From CAYONQ01 sp964405375 (GTDB taxonomy: Bacteria; Planctomycetota; Phycisphaerae; Sedimentisphaerales; Anaerobacaceae), in contig CAYONQ010000017.1 in the NCBI GenBank assembly GCA_964405375.1, positions 1 to 40,431 on the forward strand: DNA of 40,431 bases, in the 5' to 3' direction. The position numbers and the translations under genes are program-made. The notes under the pieces were generated by a model. It made no database searches. It saw only the letters and a list, made by a program, of their open reading frames with translations, and was not told the origin of the DNA. Position 1 is the stretch's first letter, and each line of letters begins with the position of its first letter. Positions 31,418-38,773 of the stretch are shown here, piece by piece.

Positions 31418-31542
31418 TGTGAACGCAGCGGAAGAACAAAAGAATTGAGTGGCTGTAACAGCTTGTAAATAAAAGGGTTGCGTATTTTACGGCAGAGATG
31501 AGAATTCGTCCGGCTCTGAGTAATTTTGGAAAGGATGGAACG

Positions 31543-32325
31543 ATGCGAACTGTCAAAGTGTTAGTGGTTTTTCTTGTATGTGCTTGTGCTGTAGTAATGG
31601 GTGGCTGTGTTGCAGAGCAGCAGTATAAGGACCTGAAAATCCAAAATGACGCACAGCGCAATCGCATAGCGGAGCTTGAAAGCCAGGTAGAAACTATCAA
31701 GCTAAAACTTGAGAAGACAAAAAGAGAACTTGACACCGCTGAAGGCCGCACCGGCATCGAGGTAAACGCCCTGAAGCAAAAAGTGGCAGCGCTTGAAGAA
31801 GACCTCGCCAAAAAGAAGGCACTGATTGCCTCGATGCAGCAGCAGCTGCTTTACGGCGGAGCACAGCTGCCGGTAGAGTTGAGCACAATGCTGGAGGATT
31901 TCGCCAGGGACAGGGAAATGGTGGCTTATGACTCAAGCAGGGGCATAGTAAAGTTCAAGAGCGATTTGCTTTTTGAGCGCGGCAGCGACGAGGTGGCACC
32001 GACGGCATACGAAGCAGTTAAATCACTTTGTGGGATTCTGAATTCCGAACAGGCCAAGAAGTTTGATATTATAATCGCCGGGCACACCGATGATATGCGC
32101 ATTGGGCGGCCTGCTACCCGCCAGAAGCACCCGACCAACTGGCATTTGTCTGCTCACAGGGCAATATCCGTGCTTGACGTAATGGTCGGCAGCGGTATTG
32201 CTCCGGAGCGAACGAGCATACGAGGTTTTGGCGAATTTCGGCCGGTCGCACCGAATAAGCCCAACAAAAAAGGCAATCCACAAAACAGACGGGTCGAGAT
32301 TTACATTGTCCCCAAGGGGATGTAA
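31543..32325 (+). CDS. OmpA family peptidoglycan-binding lipoprotein
   Basis: A 260-residue exported lipoprotein. The signal peptide ends at the lipobox MGGC. A long coiled coil (QNDAQRNRIAELESQVETIK through EEDLAKKKALIA) serves as a spacer. The C-terminal OmpA/MotB domain carries IAGHTDD, LSAHRAISVLDVM and NRRVEIYI, the peptidoglycan-binding signature. The architecture suggests an anchor tying the outer membrane or a motor-like complex to the cell wall. The ATG at 31543 has AAAGGATGG upstream; an in-frame ATG at 31498 lacks this. Spacing to ndk is small. Confidence 0.9.
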   Translation: MRTVKVLVVFLVCACAVVMGGCVAEQQYKDLKIQNDAQRNRIAELESQVETIKLKLEKTKRELDTAEGRTGIEVNALKQKVAALEEDLAKKKALIASMQQQLLYGGAQLPVELSTMLEDFARDREMVAYDSSRGIVKFKSDLLFERGSDEVAPTAYEAVKSLCGILNSEQAKKFDIIIAGHTDDMRIGRPATRQKHPTNWHLSAHRAISVLDVMVGSGIAPERTSIRGFGEFRPVAPNKPNKKGNPQNRRVEIYIVPKGM

Positions 32326-32361
32326 GAGCCCATAGAAGTACATAAGGTATTGGCACGCGGA

Positions 32362-32817
32362 ATGGCAGAGCGCACATTAATCATTATCAAACCGGACGGT
32401 ATCCAGCGGCACTTAGCCGGCGAGATAATCAGCCGATTCGAAAAAAAGGGCTTCAAGCTGGCTGCCGCAAAATTTACGCAGGTCTCCGAAGAACTGGCCC
32501 GTCAGCTTTACGCTGTTCATCAAGGTAAGGACTTCTTTGAAGATGTAGTAAGGTTTATATCTTCGGCGCCGGTGCTTGTAATGGTCTGGGAAGCTGAAGG
32601 TATTATAGAAATGGCGCGTGAGATGATGGGGGCCACCTTCGGCTATGATGCCGAGGCGGGCACCATTCGGGGGGATTTTAGCTGCTCAAAACGCTACAAT
32701 CTCATTCACGGCTCGGATAGCCCTGAATCGGCTGAACAAGAAATCAACTTGTTCTTCAGCCCTGATGAAATCGTAGATTACGAATTGGCCGATGCATCCT
32801 GGCTGTACAGCGAATAA
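32362..32817 (+). CDS. ndk: nucleoside diphosphate kinase
   Basis: Transfers the terminal phosphate of ATP to nucleoside diphosphates via a phospho-histidine. The family parts are all present: LIIIKPDGIQR at the start, GTIRGDF, and the active-site stretch NLIHGSDSPESAEQEINLFF with the catalytic His. The loop before GTIRGDF is unusual (GATFGYDAEA instead of the common GATNP-type), and the usual Gly-Arg-Asn part is replaced by CSKRYN. The ATG at 32362 gives 151 residues, close to the norm; a TTG at 32350 would add four. Confidence 0.93.
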   Translation: MAERTLIIIKPDGIQRHLAGEIISRFEKKGFKLAAAKFTQVSEELARQLYAVHQGKDFFEDVVRFISSAPVLVMVWEAEGIIEMAREMMGATFGYDAEAGTIRGDFSCSKRYNLIHGSDSPESAEQEINLFFSPDEIVDYELADASWLYSE

Positions 32818-32893
32818 GAACGGAAGCACACAAGACGCAAGTAAAGAACGCCGGCCCCGCCGCACACACCCACTTACCTTCTCAAAGAGGCAG

Positions 32894-34339
32894 TTATTTT
32901 TCGGGCTTCTCGGCTCTGGTATCTACAGGTTTAGGTCCGCTAAATTCTGTTACCTCGAACTGCTGTAGCTCGGCTTCCGACATAACCGGCTGTTCTATAA
33001 TCCACGGGGTTACGAAAACAACCAGCTCGCTCGTAACTGTGTCTTCGCCTTCGAACCTGAACAATACACCGGCCAGCGGTAAATCGCCAAGCAGAGGTAT
33101 CTTATTAACCTGCCGGGTAACATCCTTTTTGCGCAGGCCTCCCAGTACCACCGTTTGGCCGCTCTTGATTAATAACGTTGTGCTGGCTACGCGCCTGTCA
33201 ACGACCGGCTGAGGATACTCTCCCGAAGTACCTCCTACGTTGACTGTACTTGTCTGAACACTAAACTGGGGTACTAAACGCAGCCGAATCATTTCGTCAC
33301 GGGTAAGATGCGGCGTAACTCCGAGTTCGACGCCGATTTCTCTGAACTTGGTTGTTCCGAAACTGCCTCCGGCTGTGCTTTCGGTAAGTTCCATGTACGG
33401 TACTTCGGAGATAATTTTTATCTGCGCTGTTTCGTTATCGAGCACCAGTATTCTCGGATTGGCAAGAAGCTTGGCATCTATTTTGTTCTGCTGGGCTTTT
33501 AACAACAGGTCTATGTCGATGCCGGAATTGAGCCAGCCAAAACGCAGCGCACCCGTTGTGCCTGAGGTTTTTCCGGTTGCGCCGCTGAATATACTTGTCA
33601 TAAAGGGGTCGCGGTCCTTAGTGGGATTTACACCAAGCGTTCCTATTCCACTGGTTGCGTCGTAAACAGTGTCTCGACCTGCCTGCCATTCGACGCCGAG
33701 GTCGAGCCGGTCCTTGCTGGTTATATCGTAAATCCTTGCTTCAACCAGTATCTGCGGTGTTATGCGGTCGATTTCCTCGATGAAGGTATCTATAGCCCTG
33801 ATTTTAGTTGCAGTGTCGGTAACAATCAGATTGCTCGTGCCCGGATTAGAGGATAAAGAGCCGCGGTTTGAGATGAATTTCTTCAGGGCCTTTTCAACTT
33901 CCGTAACGTCTGCGTAGGTAATTGTGTAGATTTTGCTGATAAGCCGTTCGGCTCTCTCTGTAATCTCGCCCATCGGCGCCACTCTTATCATATTCTTGCC
34001 CACCACATAGCCATAGGTGTGCGCTGCAAGAATGTTATTCAGTGCCTCTTCCAGCGGCACGTTCGTAAGCTTGGCGGTTACTTTGCCGATAACCTTGGGG
34101 CTTTTGAGGATATCCACATCGGCCTGCTCGGCCATTATCCTTATTACATCCTCGATGGGCGTATCCCTGAAATCAACACTTATTTTTTTCTGCATCCGCT
34201 GTTCAAGCGTTGTCAGGACCTCCTTTGGCCTCATATCCTCATCGCCGTTATCGGCGACAGCAATAGCGCCGCCTAACACAACAAAGGTGAAAAGCATCAA
34301 GAGCTTTAATCCCGTATGGTTTATCGTAAAGATTTTCAT
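32894..34339 (-). CDS. pilQ: PilQ-like secretin
   Basis: Outer-membrane pore of a type IV pilus or type II-like system, 481 residues. The signal peptide (~1-29) is followed by an STN-type domain (VDFRDTPIEDVIRIMAEQ, ~55-120), a secretin N-domain (~130-195) and the secretin core (from ~200) with LLANPRILVLDNETAQI, VVLGGLRKKD and the closing IPLLGDLPLAGVLF and ELVVFVTPWII. It is shorter than typical PilQ (600-700), lacking the AMIN domains. The ATG at 34339 has AAAGGAACC upstream. It is the last gene of the pil operon. Confidence 0.9.
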   Translation of the reverse strand: MKIFTINHTGLKLLMLFTFVVLGGAIAVADNGDEDMRPKEVLTTLEQRMQKKISVDFRDTPIEDVIRIMAEQADVDILKSPKVIGKVTAKLTNVPLEEALNNILAAHTYGYVVGKNMIRVAPMGEITERAERLISKIYTITYADVTEVEKALKKFISNRGSLSSNPGTSNLIVTDTATKIRAIDTFIEEIDRITPQILVEARIYDITSKDRLDLGVEWQAGRDTVYDATSGIGTLGVNPTKDRDPFMTSIFSGATGKTSGTTGALRFGWLNSGIDIDLLLKAQQNKIDAKLLANPRILVLDNETAQIKIISEVPYMELTESTAGGSFGTTKFREIGVELGVTPHLTRDEMIRLRLVPQFSVQTSTVNVGGTSGEYPQPVVDRRVASTTLLIKSGQTVVLGGLRKKDVTRQVNKIPLLGDLPLAGVLFRFEGEDTVTSELVVFVTPWIIEQPVMSEAELQQFEVTEFSGPKPVDTRAEKPEK

Positions 34340-34412
34340 AATGGTTCCTTTCTTAAATTAGCCGTCAGGTCTAATCCGTTTACACTTATACTTACATTTT
34401 TAAGATTCCGCT

Positions 34413-35195
34413 TTAGCGCTGAACTTTTTGCACCCACTTTTTGCCGTCTGATTCGAATTCGACACTGTCCCGATTTATTTTTACTACGGTTGCATCTAAT
34501 ATCTTTTCACGCTCATGTACTATTCGGGTGCCGATAACAGCAGTTGGGTCGTCCTGGCTGTAAACGATGCCTCTTACGATTAAGCCGCCCCCTGGGGTCT
34601 GAGCAGCAGTCGTCGAGCCGAACTGCATGGGGTCGCGCAATGTTGCCGGATAGGGCTGCGGAATCTGCCAGTCAATTTCGTTGTTGGAGCCGGCAGCAGT
34701 ATTCGACGGATTGATTTGGTGGGCCCCGGCTGTCTTATGCGAAGGCGTGTTAAAAACCTGTATAAACACAAAAATCAAGACAATAAAAAGAACCGGCACC
34801 GACAACGCCATCGCTTTTTGCCTGGTGGTACTAACACCAGGTTTTGGTGCAAAGAGCTTGTTTTTTATCTGCTCGAGGGTTTTTTGCCAGGGCATTTGCC
34901 TTTGGGTTTTTACAGCAGGCCGGGCCTTGGGTCTGGGCGGAGTGGTCTTCGGCGGCTGATCAGGCCGCTGGGGTTCTGGGGGCGGCGCGGTCGGCTGGCT
35001 TGGGGCAGGTGGTTTTAGAGCAGAGGGCGGCTCGAAACGCCCTTTCTCTTTATCTTGCCTGGGGCGTTGCTCATAATCCGGGCGCTGTGGCGCAGGCGTA
35101 CCAGAAGGCCGGCCAGCAATGTCGTCTTTCTGAATTGGCACACCTTTGAATATGGCCGAGATTTCTTTTTGCAGCCCTGCCTTATTTCTTGACAT
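34413..35195 (-). CDS. PilP/GspC-like bitopic protein, proline-rich
   Basis: A 260-residue protein. Residues ~25-110 form a disordered Pro/Lys/Gln-rich region and ~128-150 one membrane helix (ALSVPVLFIVLIFVFIQVF). The C-terminal periplasmic domain has LIVRGIVYSQDDPTAVIG and VEFESDGKKWVQKV, the layout of the GspC homology region and PilP domain, which contacts the secretin. The start codon lies inside the last codons of parA (14-base overlap), so the two are translationally coupled. The long cytoplasmic Pro-rich arm is not typical of PilP and may contact a cytoplasmic partner. Confidence 0.7.
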   Translation of the reverse strand: MSRNKAGLQKEISAIFKGVPIQKDDIAGRPSGTPAPQRPDYEQRPRQDKEKGRFEPPSALKPPAPSQPTAPPPEPQRPDQPPKTTPPRPKARPAVKTQRQMPWQKTLEQIKNKLFAPKPGVSTTRQKAMALSVPVLFIVLIFVFIQVFNTPSHKTAGAHQINPSNTAAGSNNEIDWQIPQPYPATLRDPMQFGSTTAAQTPGGGLIVRGIVYSQDDPTAVIGTRIVHEREKILDATVVKINRDSVEFESDGKKWVQKVQR

Positions 35196-36078
35196 CGCTT
35201 ATCTCCTCAGCCAGGGTCTCATTGCTGTTACTGCTTATCTCTTCAGCCAAAGCCCTATCGCTTTCGTTGCTTACCTCTTCCACCAAAGTCTTCTTGTCGC
35301 TGGTCTGCTCAGCTGACATCCTATCGCTCATCTCCTCAGCCAAAGCTATGTATTCACAAGCGCCCCTGCTGTGGGGGGCATAAGTCAAGATGGACTCACC
35401 GGAACTTGGTGCTTCAGCCAGTCTTACGGTTCTATGAATGACCGTATCAAAGACCAAATCCCCGAAAAATTCCCGCATTTGCTGTTGAATCTGTCTGCTG
35501 AAGATGGTCCTGTCGTCAACAAGAGTCAATAATAGACCCAGGATTTTTACATAGCAGGGGTAGAAATTTACCCTGATGATTTCGGCGACGTCGAGCAGCT
35601 GTTTCAGGCCTTCCATCGCATAGTAATGGACCTGAACGGGAACGATGACATCAGTACTGGCAACAAGCGCATTAAGGGTCAATATGCTCAATGACGGCGG
35701 ACAGTCAATAACGCACATATCATATTCGTCCTTTATCAGTCTGAGCTGCTCAGACAGGACGAATTCTCTTCCAAGCACGCCTGCCAGCTCTATCTCGATA
35801 CCCGAAAGCAAGACATTGCTCGGTGCCAGGTCAAGACGGTCGGTGTTCGTCTTTACTATAACTTTATGGATTGGGGTTTGGTCGTTCTTAAGAGAATGAT
35901 AAATGGTTTTATCCATTGTCTCAGGGTCAAAGCCAAATCCCAGTGTGGCGTGGCCCTGCGGGTCGAGGTCGATTAGCAGCACTTTCTTTCCCTTTTGGGC
36001 AAAGGCAGCGGCGAGGTTCACAGCGGTAGTTGTCTTGCCACAACCGCCTTTCTGATTTGCTATTGCTATTGCTCTCAT
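35182..36078 (-). CDS. ParA/MinD family ATPase within the pil operon
   Basis: A 298-residue ATPase of the ParA (SIMIBI) group. The deviant Walker A is KGGCGKTTT at residues 10-18 with both signature lysines. Walker A', DPQGHATLGFG, and Walker B, DMCVIDCPPSLS, follow. Such ATPases position plasmids, chromosomes, chemoreceptors or pili. The C-terminal ~50 residues are a tail with four variants of L-A-E-E-I-S. The ATG at 36078 fits the family; a TTG at 36123 overlapping the pilO stop is possible. No parB or centromere-like repeat lies next to it. Placement between pilO and the PilP-like gene points to placing the pilus machine in the cell. Confidence 0.85.
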   Translation of the reverse strand: MRAIAIANQKGGCGKTTTAVNLAAAFAQKGKKVLLIDLDPQGHATLGFGFDPETMDKTIYHSLKNDQTPIHKVIVKTNTDRLDLAPSNVLLSGIEIELAGVLGREFVLSEQLRLIKDEYDMCVIDCPPSLSILTLNALVASTDVIVPVQVHYYAMEGLKQLLDVAEIIRVNFYPCYVKILGLLLTLVDDRTIFSRQIQQQMREFFGDLVFDTVIHRTVRLAEAPSSGESILTYAPHSRGACEYIALAEEMSDRMSAEQTSDKKTLVEEVSNESDRALAEEISSNSNETLAEEISDVKK

Positions 36079-36119
36079 TTTTGCACCCGTATCTTTATCT
36101 GGCAAGTTAATCGTCAATT

Positions 36120-36692
36120 TCAACTGTCCTGCCGCTTCCTGACAAAAACCGCCAGGTTCATATTTACCTGATGACCCGAATCATCCTGTTCTGAGCGTTT
36201 TATTGCGAACTTATCTACAAAGACAATCGGCTGGTGTCTCTCCAGGGCATTCAGGAAGGCGGCAAACTGGGTAAAGCCGGCGGCGAAGCCGATATTAATC
36301 TGATTTTCGTATATGTAGTTACAATTAGGTATCTCTAAACCCTGACCTTGACGGCTGTCTTTGGTTTTAATCCTGAACGAGGTAACAGTTTTCTCGTTGG
36401 CGATTTGACCTATATCGAATATCAGGTTGGCCAAATCTTCAGAATCAATAACAAAACTTTTTAACCCGCTCTGTAACTGTTTGATTTCTTCGTCTAATTT
36501 GAGTTTAGTTTCCTCTTGTGCCGCTTCGATGGCAGAGTTGTATATCCCTTTTTTCTCGGCGAGCTGCTTTTCGATTTGGTTTTTGCTTTTTTCCTGTGGT
36601 GCCAGCAGAAACATATAAACAAAGAGAAACAGTATGAAGCACCCCATCCATATTGCCGCTGCCATAAAACATTTTTTATAAATCGGTTTCAT
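36120..36692 (-). CDS. pilO: PilO-like pilus alignment protein
   Basis: A 190-residue bitopic inner-membrane protein. One N-terminal helix (~12-31, AAIWMGCFILFLFVYMFLL) is followed by a coiled coil (~35-75) and a C-terminal ferredoxin-like domain (GFAAGFTQFAAFLNALERHQ, IVFVDKFAIK). This is the PilO/GspM layout. It is expected to pair with the PilN-like protein and link PilM to PilP. Identity rests on layout and operon position as much as on sequence. It starts 10 bases after pilN. Confidence 0.8.
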   Translation of the reverse strand: MKPIYKKCFMAAAIWMGCFILFLFVYMFLLAPQEKSKNQIEKQLAEKKGIYNSAIEAAQEETKLKLDEEIKQLQSGLKSFVIDSEDLANLIFDIGQIANEKTVTSFRIKTKDSRQGQGLEIPNCNYIYENQINIGFAAGFTQFAAFLNALERHQPIVFVDKFAIKRSEQDDSGHQVNMNLAVFVRKRQDS

Positions 36693-36702
36693 AAAAAACC
36701 CG

Positions 36703-37344
36703 CTACAGTTCCGGTTTGAAAATGCAGTCTATCTCGTACGAGACAGCATCCTCACCATCGAACGTACTGAATCCCTGTGAGACACTGATGTCTTCGAGTC
36801 TGTCCGCCAGTAAAATCGAAGAGAGAAGATAGTCCCGAAAGTCTCTGACCGCCTCGTCACAGTTGGATTGTGGCCTACCAATAAGACTCATCCGCAGCGT
36901 TCTTACAGGAACATTGATATCGACCTTTTTCTTGGGATTATCTTTCGCAGGGACCTTTCTTTTGACAGAATGCTGCTTCACCTCAAGGCCGGTCAATATC
37001 ACCGAATCAGGTATATTTTTTACCAATGTCACCAGAACAGGCGACCATTGGAGGTGCCTGCCGGTAGAAGATGCAACCTCCGACAAACAGCTATTTATAA
37101 TGCCTTTTTCCTTCTCGAATGATTTTTGCAGCTCTACGGCGTCCGACAATGTGCCGATGTGTGTTTCGTAATTAGCTATTTCCTGCTTCTGTACCGACAT
37201 AGCAATACCGTTGCTCACATAAAGGCCAACCATAACTATTGCGGCGATGATGGGCACCGTAAAGGTCGTCACGGCAATAGCAATGCCTTCCGGCCCACTT
37301 CTTACCGGAATACCCCGTCCCTTTAACAAATCCATTGTGAACAT
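36703..37344 (-). CDS. pilN: PilN-like pilus alignment protein
   Basis: A 213-residue bitopic protein with one membrane helix at ~24-47 (AVTTFTVPIIAAIVMVGLYV) and a short cytoplasmic N-terminus (MDLLKGRGIPVRSGPEG) that should bind PilM. A coiled coil and a C-terminal domain with WSPVLVTLVKNIPDSVILTGLEV follow, the typical PilN/GspL pattern. The ATG at 37344 starts one base after the pilM stop; an ATG three codons later is also possible. A Lys-rich insert (KRKVPAKDNPKKK) lies near 125-140. Confidence 0.85.
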   Translation of the reverse strand: MFTMDLLKGRGIPVRSGPEGIAIAVTTFTVPIIAAIVMVGLYVSNGIAMSVQKQEIANYETHIGTLSDAVELQKSFEKEKGIINSCLSEVASSTGRHLQWSPVLVTLVKNIPDSVILTGLEVKQHSVKRKVPAKDNPKKKVDINVPVRTLRMSLIGRPQSNCDEAVRDFRDYLLSSILLADRLEDISVSQGFSTFDGEDAVSYEIDCIFKPEL

Positions 37345-37345
37345 A

Positions 37346-38548
37346 TCAGATTGACCTCATAGCAAGCCCGGCTGCCACCGCCATCGCAGGGCCGTCTTTT
37401 CGGATAATATCTTTCCACGGCTGGCCGTCCTCGCAGGTCATCTTGTCGAACGGATTCCACAAGGAAGCTCCGGCGGGAAGCCGACTGTCCAATAGCTCTA
37501 CAAAACCCTCGACCAGCGCAAAACCACCGCAGACAAGCACCCTCTCAACAGCAGCAGAGTTTCCCTGAGCCGTATAATAGCGCAGGGTCTCGGTAACATC
37601 GGTAATCAGCTTTTGGCAGGCCCCGGCCAAACTGTCGCTGAGTTCCTGATGCTGCTGCGAAGTTTCACAGCCGGACAAAATCTTTCTAACAGTTTCTGTC
37701 GGAAGATTGTGTTCGGCTGCAATGTGCTTGACAATATCGTTACCGGCGTAAGCTATATCACGGATAAAAGGCAAGCCGTTGTCGCTGGCAGCTCCAGCCA
37801 TAATTGCCAGGTTTGCGAAGGAGCTGCCCACGTTCAAAATAGCTGTGGGCCGGTCAATTTCGTGTGCAGAAGACCCTTTGCTGTATTCACCGAAGCAGTT
37901 CAAAAGCGCCAACCCGTCGATGTCCATCAGGACGGTGTTAAGAGAAGCGTCTTCAGCAAGCCGTCGTTTTCTTTCTATCAGCTTGTTCGTTGCTGCTACT
38001 AAAACGCCGCTTACATTATCCTCGCCGTCAGGTATTAGCTGATAGTCAACGTAACTATCGTCAACATTGAACGGACAGATCTGCCCTGCTTCGAGCAGCA
38101 CCGCCGGCTCTATTTCTTCCGGCAGCAACGAAGGAAACCTAAAGTGGCGTGTGGCAACTTCCGGCCCACATACGCTGCAAACAGCCAATTGCGTTTCGAC
38201 GCCGGTTGACTCGAGGCATTTGCGAATCGCTCCGGCGGTATTCACTTCTCTGGAACCGTCGTCGCCGTCACCTACATCCTCGATGTCAGCTATAGCGGCT
38301 GCGGTAACCTTGTAGCCGGTGTTGCTTTTTTGCAGTTGAACTATCTTGACCGCAGACGAGCCGATGTCTAACCCCACGACTTCGTCCTGGCCAAGCTTGA
38401 GCAGTTTTTTCCAATCCAGCTGGTTTGCCAACATCCCAGCCAGGTATCGCTTGCTCCGTATCTTTTCCGCAAATGGGCTTATCATTGCTTTGATACTGTT
38501 ATAATCCAGTTTTGCTTTAATACTGCTATAATCCAGTTTTAAGTTCAT
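37346..38548 (-). CDS. pilM: PilM-like actin-fold protein
   Basis: A 400-residue cytoplasmic protein of the PilM/FtsA actin-like group. The phosphate-1 motif VVGLDIGSSAVKIVQL, the SHS2-type insert with EVATRHFRFPSLLPEEIEPA, the phosphate-2 region AILNVGSSFANLAI and the late VLVCGGFALVEGF are present. It should bind ATP and the PilN N-terminus. The first ~45 residues precede the usual start and include a tandem nine-residue duplication (LDYSSIKAK, LDYNSIKAM). The ATG at 38548 or the GTG at 38554 opens the frame. Confidence 0.9.
   Translation of the reverse strand: MNLKLDYSSIKAKLDYNSIKAMISPFAEKIRSKRYLAGMLANQLDWKKLLKLGQDEVVGLDIGSSAVKIVQLQKSNTGYKVTAAAIADIEDVGDGDDGSREVNTAGAIRKCLESTGVETQLAVCSVCGPEVATRHFRFPSLLPEEIEPAVLLEAGQICPFNVDDSYVDYQLIPDGEDNVSGVLVAATNKLIERKRRLAEDASLNTVLMDIDGLALLNCFGEYSKGSSAHEIDRPTAILNVGSSFANLAIMAGAASDNGLPFIRDIAYAGNDIVKHIAAEHNLPTETVRKILSGCETSQQHQELSDSLAGACQKLITDVTETLRYYTAQGNSAAVERVLVCGGFALVEGFVELLDSRLPAGASLWNPFDKMTCEDGQPWKDIIRKDGPAMAVAAGLAMRSI
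38487..38540. repeat. 27-bp tandem duplication in the pilM 5' end
   Basis: Two consecutive 27-bp units (38487-38513 and 38514-38540) differ at only two or three positions. Being a multiple of three, the duplication keeps the reading frame and doubles a nine-residue segment of PilM. Confidence 0.85.
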
Positions 38549-38685
38549 ACCCACTCATATCGACCTAAAGAAGCGGCTGTTTTACCTGTAAATTACAATA
38601 TGTGGGTTTCATAGATTGATATGCGTGATTTTAAGATGTCAGGTCCTATAAACAGCATTTATTTAGTTGCTCGACCTATCCTCCG

Positions 38686-38716
38686 TTATCCACAGGATGC
38701 CTAACGACAGGCGTCC
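38686..38716. promoter_or_regulatory. DnaA-box-like nonamer beside a strong hairpin
   Basis: TTATCCACA, the perfect DnaA box, is at 38686-38694. It is directly followed by a stem GGATGCCT/AGGCGTCC (38695-38702 and 38709-38716, one T-G wobble) with a 6-base loop. The pair sits in the gap between the pilX-like gene and pilM. A single box is not an origin; the hairpin may end or slow transcription within the operon. Confidence 0.4.
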
Positions 38717-38773
38717 TTTGGAGAGTTTCGATATTAGGATTCCGAATTTATCAGCCAATGACTGATGTTAGCT

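Larger units (their letters stand above)
31236..31542. other. divergent dnaN/OmpA intergenic region
   Basis: These 307 bases separate the divergent dnaN and OmpA-like genes. On minus, TTTTGG (31307-31312) and TATAAA (31284-31289) are a weak 17-spaced promoter candidate for dnaN. A hairpin and an outward promoter are listed separately. I looked for DnaA boxes (TTATCCACA or close variants) and saw none, so it does not look like an origin. Confidence 0.5.

Noticed and set aside
31236..31542. Replication origin next to dnaN
   Set aside because: No cluster of DnaA boxes and no dnaA gene; AT-rich parts are short.
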